Made by a program: the position numbers and the translations under genes. A DNA stretch of 35,821 bases from Lentibacter sp. (GTDB taxonomy: Bacteria; Pseudomonadota; Alphaproteobacteria; Rhodobacterales; Rhodobacteraceae), in assembly GCA_016744435.1 (NCBI GenBank), contig JADGEJ010000037.1, positions 1 through 35,821 of the forward strand. The letters run 5' to 3'. The stretch's first letter is position 1, and every line of letters begins with the position of its first letter. Shown here piece by piece: positions 24,210 through 31,390 of the stretch. The notes beneath the pieces are model-generated. The model was not told where the DNA came from, did no database searches, and was given only the letters and a program-made list of their open reading frames with translations.

Positions 24210-24477
24210 CTAGGGGCAGGACCCATTAATCCTGCACCTCTGGCGTCAAATCCGCGAAATATCAGGGGGTTGGTGCGCGCCGGGCATAGTGGTTCTATTC
24301 CCAAGCGCGACATGCCGCTGAGATGATGCGGATTTGGCGTCCTTCGGATTTGGCAGATATTTCGCCTGCCGTCTTTCCAATGCCTTGAAATAGAACCACT
24401 ATTCCTTCAGCACTGGGCATAGTCAGGCAAAATATCTGTCAAACCAGAGGTGCAGGATTAAGGGGTCCTGACCCTAG
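24210..24477. mobile_element. 268-bp MITE-like palindromic element with 34-bp terminal inverted repeats
   Basis: The ends 24210-24243 and 24444-24477 are inverted copies, 34 bp with two mismatches, starting CTAGGG. Inside lies a second inverted pair, ATAGTGGTTCTATT (near 24286) with AATAGAACCACTAT (near 24390), and a third around GCAGATATTTCGCC. No transposase is encoded. No clear target-site duplication is visible beyond the palindromic CTAG at both ends. It abuts the 3' end of the M3-like peptidase gene by 10 bp. A large structured RNA or a dispersed repeat are alternatives. Confidence 0.6.
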
Positions 24478-24487
24478 GGTCAGAACA

Positions 24488-25270
24488 TCAAATTGTGAGC
24501 AGGTTTACCAAGTCAGCCGCATCCATCTTGCCCTCGAACAGGGGCCAAAGCGCTTGGGGCGGCAGGCTCGTAAAAGCGCGGATCGCCAGCAAGCGCGCCA
24601 CCGGATAGTTCCACTGGTAATCATAGCTGCAGCCTTGTGGGTCCGGCGCATCAAGAGCCGCCAGCAAATCAATCCGGTCATTGCGCCAAGTGTTGCCCAC
24701 CGCGCCCTGCCAGACACCTTTGGCTTTCACATGCAGCGCGGGGTTTTGCGTTCTCAAGTGCTCCAGCAGGGCCAGTTCTGACAGAAAAGCGCAGATCTCT
24801 CGCGGCGCAGGCGCGACAAAATTCGCACCGCTCGCCACCAGTTGCACCGCATGGCCGAACTCATGCGCAAGCGTCAGAATATCAGCGATGCCCCCACGGT
24901 AATTGCACACCACCAGCGGAACCCCTGCCCCACCGTCATTGAGCGTGAAAGCGCGCGGGAACTTTTCAGGGTCCGGATCAAACAGTGTTTGGGTGCTGCT
25001 GTGTACCTGCGCCAGACAGAGGCTTTCCTCATTGAAAACATTGCCCAAAGCGTCGCGCGCGAGGGCCCAAGCCTCGCTTGCGCCGAGCCCTGCCTTTTCC
25101 GCGCGCAATTTCGACAGTCCGACGACCTTACTTTCAGCCTCGGCGGGCAATGGCAGCGCAAGCATTTCGCGACATTGCTGCGCGCCAAGCCTGTGTAGCT
25201 TCAACCAGTCTTCAAGGCTGTGCTGTGGCTGTTGCTGTGGCTGTGGCTGTTGCTCGCGATTATCTGTCAT
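24488..25270 (-). CDS. compact M3-like metallopeptidase
   Basis: A 260-residue zincin resembling the catalytic core of M3 oligopeptidases (thimet/OpdA/PepF), which are normally about 600-700 residues. The family path PRAFTLN...PLVVCNYRG leads to the zinc motif HEFGH (136-140). The third ligand is probably Glu165 in FLSEL, with TWRNDRIDLL beyond. The N-terminus has a Gln/Pro-rich stretch (REQQPQPQQQPQHS). ATG 25270 is used; a TTG one codon earlier is also possible. The stop lies 10 bp from the MITE-like element, so the insertion may have trimmed the C-terminus. It starts 12 bp after the stop of the secreted zincin gene, so the two are co-transcribed. Confidence 0.8.
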   Translation of the reverse strand: MTDNREQQPQPQQQPQHSLEDWLKLHRLGAQQCREMLALPLPAEAESKVVGLSKLRAEKAGLGASEAWALARDALGNVFNEESLCLAQVHSSTQTLFDPDPEKFPRAFTLNDGGAGVPLVVCNYRGGIADILTLAHEFGHAVQLVASGANFVAPAPREICAFLSELALLEHLRTQNPALHVKAKGVWQGAVGNTWRNDRIDLLAALDAPDPQGCSYDYQWNYPVARLLAIRAFTSLPPQALWPLFEGKMDAADLVNLLTI

Positions 25271-25282
25271 CAAATTTCGCGA

Positions 25283-26101
25283 TCAATTCAGGCCTGAAAC
25301 ATCGGTCTCGCAAGCAACCGCATCGCGCAGCGCAAAGTGTATGGGCTCGTCGGGCGGCAACAGTGCCTTCACATAAGCGATCCGCGCTGGAACTGCGGCC
25401 AGGGTGTCGCGCGTATCAGCCGGCGGAAAGCGATCAGGGTAATGCAAGATCGCGTAGGCAAACAACGCGGTCTCGGCCAGATCTTCGCGCTCAGGGTTTT
25501 TGGCGCCGTAGCCTGTCAAAAACCTGCCATCGCGGTTTTGCGCAGCGCGCCACTCTTCAGCCAAACGGTGCTGTGCATCCCACGAAGCATGAACTGATTC
25601 GTGGAAGATCGATTCTTCGAGGTGGTCATAAGACAGTCTGTTGTCAGTTGTCTCTGCATAGACAACGATCTGCCCAGTGCCCGCATGAAAGCCTTCACGC
25701 CCGCCGTGCACGCTGAAACGCTTGATGCCCGCACGCAAAACTGTCGGCAACTGGCCAAGCGGGCGCGCATAGCGCAGCGCCTCAGCCAAAGCCGCTTCAC
25801 CGCTGCCAAACTCGGGGTTGATCGCGATTTCGATATTCGCTCCGTCACTGTAGCGTGCCATGAACAAGAAGGCTTCAACGGTCGGCTCGCCGTCAACCCG
25901 CTTGTCCCAGATTTGCCGCATGCCCCGGCCCGCGTCTTCCACACAAGAAAGCGTGCTCGCATCCCCTTTCCGGATGATGTCAAACACCGTTCCCGCCGTA
26001 TTGCTAAAGGGAGGCTCCTGCGCAAACGCGCTGCTGCTTGTCGCCACAATGCCTGCCGCCAAAACGGCGCTCAGGTTGGCTGTTCTATTCCAAAAATACA
26101 T
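25283..26101 (-). CDS. exported HExxH zincin-like protein
   Basis: A 272-residue protein with a Sec signal peptide (MYFWNRTANLSAVLAAGIVA, cleavage probably after AFA at residue 27). The mature part carries HESVHASWD (167-171 for HExxH) and a downstream EDLAETALFAYA whose Glu could be the third zinc ligand. This is the layout of a gluzincin-like metallopeptidase, but I cannot name the family. Two Cys (53 and near 265) could form a disulfide in the periplasm. AAGGA lies 10 bp before ATG 26101. It heads a two-gene unit with the M3-like peptidase. Confidence 0.77.
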   Translation of the reverse strand: MYFWNRTANLSAVLAAGIVATSSSAFAQEPPFSNTAGTVFDIIRKGDASTLSCVEDAGRGMRQIWDKRVDGEPTVEAFLFMARYSDGANIEIAINPEFGSGEAALAEALRYARPLGQLPTVLRAGIKRFSVHGGREGFHAGTGQIVVYAETTDNRLSYDHLEESIFHESVHASWDAQHRLAEEWRAAQNRDGRFLTGYGAKNPEREDLAETALFAYAILHYPDRFPPADTRDTLAAVPARIAYVKALLPPDEPIHFALRDAVACETDVSGLN

Positions 26102-26268
26102 TTCTCAAATCCTTTTTGTGCGCCGCTAACGCGCGCAGCCACAACCTAACCCAGAGCCGTAGTTAACAGAAGGTTTTTGATGTGCCGCCAACACCACTAA
26201 GAGGCGTTTCGCCGAGCTGGCTGCGCTTGCCTACGGCCAAAAACGGTAGGGTTTACCATACTTGAAAA

Positions 26269-26296
26269 TTGACACCAGCGCCGCTAGCGTTAATAT
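26269..26296 (+). promoter_or_regulatory. sigma70-type promoter for the oxygenase gene
   Basis: TTGACA (26269-26274), a 16-bp spacer and TAATAT (26291-26296). Transcription would start near 26303 and leave a leader of about 85 nt before the oxygenase ATG. Confidence 0.65.
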
Positions 26297-26386
26297 CTAG
26301 CAAATATTTAGTATGCTTTTTCAGGCAAATTTCAATGCCTACCTTTTGATTTTAAACAAATATCTAATCCACTTCGGAGTGTAGAA

Positions 26387-27031
26387 ATGACTAATTCGAA
26401 AAACAGTTTCTCCAAGAAAACCTATTTTCCAACCATGGTTTTCCAGATTGACCTCGCCAATGCGGAGAGCTTGAACAAGAGCCTTTTGAGCTCGATCTAC
26501 GCTGAGCGAGACAAAGATCGCGAAGGTATTGCACGCTCGAATTACAAGGAGCTTGGCGGTTGGCACAGCCACAACAACCTGCATAAAAACGATGACTACA
26601 AAGAGCTCGTGAACGAGATCGGAGACGCCGGAGAGCGCGCCTCAAAAGAGCTTGGTTACAACAAAGACTATGCCCTCACGATTGGCACAATGTGGTCAAT
26701 CATCAACCCTCCGGGCAGCTCGAACCGCGCGCATGTGCACCCGGGCTGCTTGTGGAGTGGCGTCTATTACATTCAGGCTCCGAAGAACTCAGGGCACATC
26801 GAATTTGTCGAGCCACGCACTGTGCATCTGATGAACCAAGGGCGCTATATCCCGAACCAAAAGCGCCCACAGGAATGCTGGAGCAAAGTCCGCTTTACGC
26901 CAACCGAAGGGCGCATGATAATTTTCCCAAGCTGGCTTTACCACGCTGTTGATCCGAACCTGGCCAAGGAAGAAGGCGATGCCGCGAACCGCGTGATCAT
27001 CAGCTTCAACCTGAACCAGCGTAAGAAGTAA
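26387..27031 (+). CDS. TIGR02466-type putative 2OG-Fe(II) oxygenase
   Basis: A 214-residue protein of the double-stranded beta-helix fold. The start PTMVFQIDLANAESLNK and the segment GGWHSHNNLHK are typical of the TIGR02466 group. The iron site reads HVHPGCLWSGVYYIQAP, the distal His lies in FPSWLYHAVDPN, and a 2-oxoglutarate-binding Arg lies in NRVIISFN. Members of this fold hydroxylate amino acids, proteins or lipids; the substrate here is not known. It stands 146 bp upstream of the type I secretion ABC gene on the same strand and has its own promoter. Because the repeat protein nearby is rich in Asp, Asn and Glu, hydroxylation of those residues is a possible role (inference). Confidence 0.87.
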   Translation: MTNSKNSFSKKTYFPTMVFQIDLANAESLNKSLLSSIYAERDKDREGIARSNYKELGGWHSHNNLHKNDDYKELVNEIGDAGERASKELGYNKDYALTIGTMWSIINPPGSSNRAHVHPGCLWSGVYYIQAPKNSGHIEFVEPRTVHLMNQGRYIPNQKRPQECWSKVRFTPTEGRMIIFPSWLYHAVDPNLAKEEGDAANRVIISFNLNQRKK

Positions 27032-27043
27032 GCTAGGCGGCCA

Positions 27044-27056
27044 CCCTGTCACAGGG
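27044..27056. promoter_or_regulatory. 13-bp palindrome in the oxygenase-T1SS gap
   Basis: CCCTGT-C-ACAGGG, 13 bp after the oxygenase stop codon. It could be an operator or a small hairpin; no T-run follows. Confidence 0.35.
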
Positions 27057-27177
27057 CGTGTCTGATGAGAGTCGGAGAAAAGCGCGTTTTGTGATAGGCT
27101 TAGCTCAATTCACCGCAGCAATCGTCCTGTCCTAGTGCGCCACAGCCCGCGGACAGGGCGCCCGGAACGGATATGAA

Positions 27178-28905
27178 ATGGCACAGAACAACAAAAAGAA
27201 TGTCGCTCGAGTAGCGCTGCGCAAGGGGCGTTTTATCCTCGTTGCTGCGTTTTTCCTGAGCTTCTTGTTTAACCTTTTGCGCCTTACCGGCCCTCTCTTC
27301 ATGCTGCTGATCTATGATCGCGTGCTGACGTCGCGCTCGCAGGAAACCCTTGTTTCCCTGTTCATCATGGTCGCGGTTTTCCTGATCGTGATGGGGCTGT
27401 TTGACTACTCCCGCCGCCGCATATTGGCGCGCTTTGCCGCCCAGTTCCAAGAACGTGTGGAAGGCAGCATTTTCAACAGTACCAGCAAAGACAAGTTCTT
27501 TGTACGCGCCCAAAACAAGCCCGCTTCAGGGCTCAGCGAGCTTGACGCCTTGCGCGGCTTTTTCCACTCGGGTGGGCTGATCGCGATCTTTGATTTCGTC
27601 TGGGCGCCGATGTTTCTCGCCGTGGTTTTCGCCATGCACTGGGTCTTGGGCTGCGTCGCACTGGGCGGGCTTGGCGTGTTGCTCCTGCTTTCTATCGTCA
27701 AGATGACTTTCTCCAAAGGCCGCGAAGACGGCGCACGCGATGCAAGCAACCGCATCGGCGGACTCAAAAACATGATGCTGATCTCAAAAGACACCATCCG
27801 CTCGCAGGAGATGACCTCGTCGTTTAAAGAGCGCTGGATCAACGCGCGCCAAGACTCTCGCGACAACGCGATCGAGCTAAAAGACTGGAGTGCCTGGTTT
27901 ACCATCCTGTCGCGTCAGTTGCGTATGCTGTTGCAGTATACTGTTCTCGCCACCGGCGCTTACCTGACGCTCCAAGGCCAGCTCTCGGTTGGTGCCATGG
28001 TCGCCAGCATGTTCCTCGTTGTGCGCGTATTGCTGCCGGTTGAGCAGTTCTTTAACCAGCTGCCAAGCATTCGCAAAGCACTCACAAACTGGGCCGATCT
28101 GCAAAAAATCCTCTCGGCGAAAACGCCGCCCGCTTACAACGAAGACCTGAAGAACCTTGAAGCGCGCCTGTCGCTCACCAACGTTTCCACCCGCTCGCCA
28201 CTGACGGGCCAGATGATCCTCAAAGGCCTCAATCTGGAAGTGAAACCTGGCAGTGTTGTCGAGATCATCGGCGCAAGCGGTGAGGGAAAGTCTATCCTTG
28301 CGGAAACCCTGCTTGGGGCTTGGCCAAAGAACGTTGGCACCATTCTTGTCGGAGGGACAAACGTCGAGCGCCTCTCGTCTGATCAGGCCGGTCGCCTGTT
28401 TGGCTATGTCCCGGAAACCGTGAATTTCGTGACCGGCACGATCGAGGAAAACATCTCGCGCCTGACGCTGACGCCCGACCGTGACAAAATCTATGCTGCT
28501 GCGAAGCTTGCCAAAATACATGACATGATCTCAGCGCTGCCCAACGGTTATCAGACAGAAATTGACGCCGCCAATGTGGCCTTTTCTACAGGGCAGAAGC
28601 ACCAGTTGGCACTGGCCCGTGCGCTCTATCACGATCCGCGTATCCTGATCATTGACGAGCCCGACATGACGCTACGCCGTGCCCTGCATGGCACACTGAT
28701 CCCAACCATCGACGCCTTCAAAGCGCGTGGTGCGATCGTGATCATCCTGTCACGCACGCCGCTCAAGCTTACCAATGTGACCATCCGCAAAACTCTGGTA
28801 GATGGCCGCCTCAAGCAGCTTGAGCTCGCTCAGAACGTCACCCGTATTGACAACAAAAACGCCCCGACGCTGAAGAAAAAAGTGTCGAGCCTCAAGAGCG
28901 GATAA
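27178..28905 (+). CDS. type I secretion ABC permease/ATPase (PrtD-like) with degenerate nucleotide-binding domain
   Basis: A 575-residue fused transporter: an N-terminal membrane domain (about residues 20-300, with GPLFMLLIYDRVLTSRS typical of PrtD-type proteins) and a C-terminal ATPase domain. Walker A is GASGEGKS and Walker B is ILIIDEPD, both intact. The other catalytic elements are altered. The Q-loop Gln is Glu (GYVPETVNF), the signature LSGGQ is STGQ (AFSTGQKHQ), the D-loop reads DMTL and the H-loop His is missing (IILSRTPL). Such a protein may hydrolyse ATP poorly or work in a heterodimer. It lies 5 bp before the HlyD-type gene. No outer-membrane TolC gene is seen in the window. The substrate may be the acidic repeat protein (inference). 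Confidence 0.92.
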   Translation: MAQNNKKNVARVALRKGRFILVAAFFLSFLFNLLRLTGPLFMLLIYDRVLTSRSQETLVSLFIMVAVFLIVMGLFDYSRRRILARFAAQFQERVEGSIFNSTSKDKFFVRAQNKPASGLSELDALRGFFHSGGLIAIFDFVWAPMFLAVVFAMHWVLGCVALGGLGVLLLLSIVKMTFSKGREDGARDASNRIGGLKNMMLISKDTIRSQEMTSSFKERWINARQDSRDNAIELKDWSAWFTILSRQLRMLLQYTVLATGAYLTLQGQLSVGAMVASMFLVVRVLLPVEQFFNQLPSIRKALTNWADLQKILSAKTPPAYNEDLKNLEARLSLTNVSTRSPLTGQMILKGLNLEVKPGSVVEIIGASGEGKSILAETLLGAWPKNVGTILVGGTNVERLSSDQAGRLFGYVPETVNFVTGTIEENISRLTLTPDRDKIYAAAKLAKIHDMISALPNGYQTEIDAANVAFSTGQKHQLALARALYHDPRILIIDEPDMTLRRALHGTLIPTIDAFKARGAIVIILSRTPLKLTNVTIRKTLVDGRLKQLELAQNVTRIDNKNAPTLKKKVSSLKSG

Positions 28906-28910
28906 GCGCC

Positions 28911-30221
28911 ATGAGCACAGCAGAAAAACGCCGCACCTGGACCCTTTGGAGGCCCCTCGGAATAGGCGTGGGAGCTGCGATTTTCCTGATCTTGGTACTC
29001 GGCGTCTGGGGCAACTTCACCAACATTTCCGGCGCGGTGATAGGCACAGGCAAAGTGCAAGTCGCCACGCAGCGCACTGCGCTTCAACATCCGGTTGGTG
29101 GCGTTGTCGCTGAAATGCTCGTCCAAAACGGCGATGAAGTGCGCGTTGGTGACATTTTGCTCAGACTAGATGCCACCTCCTTAAGCTCCGAGCTGAATGT
29201 CGTTGAAGGCGAGTTGTTTGAAGCCTTGGCCAACGAGGCCCGCCTGCAGGCCATAGTTGATGATAGCACCGAAATTCTGCCGCATCCGACCCTGCTTGAA
29301 GCGGCCGCAACCCATCCCTCGGTGCAAAGCCTGCTAGACCGTCAAGCCAGAAGACTGGCTGCTCACTATGCCTCGCTCAACACCCAGAACAGCCTGCTCG
29401 GCCAACAGGCCCAGCAAGTGCGCGAGCAAATTATCGGCACAAAAGCAGAGCTCGCAGCGAAGCAAAAGCGCAAGACCTATGTGGAAGAAGAGCTCGCTCA
29501 GTCCAGCGCCTTGGCAGCCAAAAAGCTGATCAAAGCCTCGGTTGTTTACAGCCTGCAAAAGGACAAGGTCACCAATGAAGGCGACATTGCCAGACTGCGC
29601 GCCAAAGCCGCCGAGCTGGGCGGCAAAGTTGCCGAGCTTGAGCTTAAGCGCCACGATCTTGCCCCCGCGATCAAGGAGAAAGCCGTCGCCGAAATGAGCA
29701 AGCTGCGCCCCGTCCGCACCAAGTTTCTCGAAAAGCGCATCACCCTGCTCGACCGCCTTTCACAGCTCGAAATTCGCAGCCCGATTGATGGCAAAATCCA
29801 CGACTCGCAAATTCTTGGCCTGCGTTCGGTGATCGTCGCGGCGAAACCGCTGATGTATATCGTACCCAGCCACGAGCCGGTTTCTGTGATGGTCCGCATT
29901 GATGCGTCTGACATTGACCAGATTTATCTGAGCCAGCCTGCTTCGCTCAAGTTCCGCTCGTTCAGCCGCCGCACAACGCCGGTTATTTTTGGTGAAATCA
30001 CCCTGATCTCGCCTGATGCATTTCTCGACGAGAAAACCAAGAAGCCCTACTACGACGTTGAAATTGGCCTCACGCCGGAAGAGCTGGCCAAGCTCGAAGG
30101 CAAGCCATTGCTGCCGGGAATGCCCGTTGATGCATTCATTTCAACGCAAAGCCGCACACCGCTCAACTACGTGACAAAACCGCTGCTCAACTACTTTGAC
30201 CGCGCGTTCCGCGACGCTTGA
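28911..30221 (+). CDS. HlyD/PrtE-type type I secretion adaptor
   Basis: A 436-residue membrane-fusion protein linking the inner-membrane ABC transporter to an outer-membrane channel. It has one N-terminal membrane helix (IGVGAAIFLILVLGVWG). A lipoyl/biotinyl half-motif follows (RTALQHPVGGVVAEMLVQNG). A long coiled-coil region runs from about 120 to 270 (QVREQIIGTKAELAAKQKRK). The second half-motif is LSQLEIRSPIDGKIHD, and the C-terminal domain ends GMPVDAFISTQSRTPLNYV, the classical T1SS adaptor end. It is separated by only 5 bp from the ABC gene, so they are one operon. Confidence 0.94.
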   Translation: MSTAEKRRTWTLWRPLGIGVGAAIFLILVLGVWGNFTNISGAVIGTGKVQVATQRTALQHPVGGVVAEMLVQNGDEVRVGDILLRLDATSLSSELNVVEGELFEALANEARLQAIVDDSTEILPHPTLLEAAATHPSVQSLLDRQARRLAAHYASLNTQNSLLGQQAQQVREQIIGTKAELAAKQKRKTYVEEELAQSSALAAKKLIKASVVYSLQKDKVTNEGDIARLRAKAAELGGKVAELELKRHDLAPAIKEKAVAEMSKLRPVRTKFLEKRITLLDRLSQLEIRSPIDGKIHDSQILGLRSVIVAAKPLMYIVPSHEPVSVMVRIDASDIDQIYLSQPASLKFRSFSRRTTPVIFGEITLISPDAFLDEKTKKPYYDVEIGLTPEELAKLEGKPLLPGMPVDAFISTQSRTPLNYVTKPLLNYFDRAFRDA

Positions 30222-30241
30222 TCTGCTGTGAAAACAGCCCG

Positions 30242-30670
30242 TTAGAGCTTCTCCACAGCCCATGCCAGCCCGTCAACGTAGCCCTGCACACCACGCCCGA
30301 CGATAACTTCGTCGGCGCGTTGGCTGACGTAGGAGTGGTGGCGGAACTTTTCGCGCTTGTGCACGTCCGAGATATGCACCTCAACGACGGGGCCTTCGAA
30401 CGCACTGAGCGCATCGAGAATGGCGACAGAGGTATGCGTGTAAGCGGCAGGGTTGATCACAATCGCATCGGCCGCCTCACGGGCTTCTTGAACCCAGTCG
30501 ACAAGCACGCCCTCGTGGTTTGACTGGCGGAACACAATATCAACGCCCTCAGGTGCCGCCTCTCGGCACATCGCCTCAACGTCGGCCAAGGTGTCGTGGC
30601 CATAAATCTCAGGCTCGCGCTTGCCAAGCAAGTTAAGGTTCGGGCCGTTTAGAATGTAGATCGTGCTCAT
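30242..30670 (-). CDS. aroQ: type II 3-dehydroquinate dehydratase
   Basis: Shikimate-pathway enzyme that dehydrates 3-dehydroquinate in the cytoplasm as a dodecamer. The protein is 142 residues, the usual length. The start [20 protein letters not shown] carries the family signature, and the active-site Tyr lies in REPEIYG on the flexible loop. [16 protein letters not shown] and [20 protein letters not shown] complete the catalytic set. ATG 30670 is chosen because AAGGA lies 8 bp upstream; the frame extends nine codons further but without family likeness. It converges with the T1SS operon across 20 bp. Confidence 0.96.
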   Translation of the reverse strand: MSTIYILNGPNLNLLGKREPEIYGHDTLADVEAMCREAAPEGVDIVFRQSNHEGVLVDWVQEAREAADAIVINPAAYTHTSVAILDALSAFEGPVVEVHISDVHKREKFRHHSYVSQRADEVIVGRGVQGYVDGLAWAVEKL

Positions 30671-30852
30671 GTGCGGAGTCCTTTTGGTGTGCGCCAACTG
30701 TGGTCAGTGGTGCGGCGGGATGCAACCCCTCCGCGCGTTGAGGCTACCTCTGGGAGCTGTCCGGTTTGAACCTTCATCTGCCGTTGATGAGCAGGGCTAT
30801 TCGGGCAGGGCCGACCGATAACTGCTTCATCCACAAAACACGCACCCCCAAC

Positions 30853-30883
30853 AAAAAAGGCCCCCGCAATTTCTGCGAGGGCC
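30853..30883 (-). terminator. intrinsic terminator of the BON-LysM gene
   Basis: Read leftward, GGCCCTCGCA and TGCGGGGGCC (30874-30883 and 30859-30868) pair around GAAAT with one G-T pair, then a T6 run. It lies 24 bp past the stop. Confidence 0.9.
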
Positions 30884-30906
30884 TCTCTCGTTAAGCGAGC
30901 CTAGCT

Positions 30907-31323
30907 TCAGGCTGATGCGTCCTGCGGGATGCGCAGCACTTGGCCCGGGTAGATCTTGTCCGGGTCAGAAAGCATTGGCTTGTTGGCCTCAAAGATTTCC
31001 ATGTAGCGCGAGCCTTTGCCCAGCGCTTTTTCGGAAACGGCCCAGAGCGTGTCGCCCTTTTCAACCGTGTGAAAGGCCGCGTCGCCCGCGTCGTCTTCCA
31101 CTTCGGCGACGCCTTCGACGTTGCCAACTGCCAAGATAACTTTTTCGCGCATTTCTTCCGAAACGGCGTTGCCTTTGACAACAACTTTGTCGCCTTCGAT
31201 GCTGATGTCGAGGCCTTCGGCGTCAAGCCCGAGGTCTGCGACTTCCTTTTTCAGATCATCTGCTGTTGGCTCTTCGCTCTTAAGACGTTTGCCCGAGCGT
31301 TTGAAAAAACTGAATAGACCCAT
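30907..31323 (-). CDS. lysM: BON-LysM domain protein (YgaU/Kbp-like)
   Basis: A 138-residue protein of the YgaU/Kbp type. It begins MGLFSFFKRSGKRLKSEE, then a BON domain (LGLDAEGLDISIEGDKVVV to VAEVEDD, about 30-80), then a LysM domain (FHTVEKGDTLWAVSEKALG to YPGQVLRIPQ, about 85-135). The E. coli homologue binds K+ in the cytoplasm; the LysM part can bind glycans. There is no signal peptide, in line with the cytoplasmic group. It has its own terminator. GGGGAG lies before the ATG. Confidence 0.94.
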   Translation of the reverse strand: MGLFSFFKRSGKRLKSEEPTADDLKKEVADLGLDAEGLDISIEGDKVVVKGNAVSEEMREKVILAVGNVEGVAEVEDDAGDAAFHTVEKGDTLWAVSEKALGKGSRYMEIFEANKPMLSDPDKIYPGQVLRIPQDASA

Positions 31324-31390
31324 GATTATTCTCCCCTATGTGTCATTGCGCACATTGTCTTCCAACACGGCGCGAGGAACAAGGGGGAAT

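Noticed and set aside
30225-30238. Small hairpin GCTGT-gaaa-ACAGC between the T1SS adaptor and aroQ genes
   Set aside because: A five-base stem without a T-run is too weak to call a terminator.
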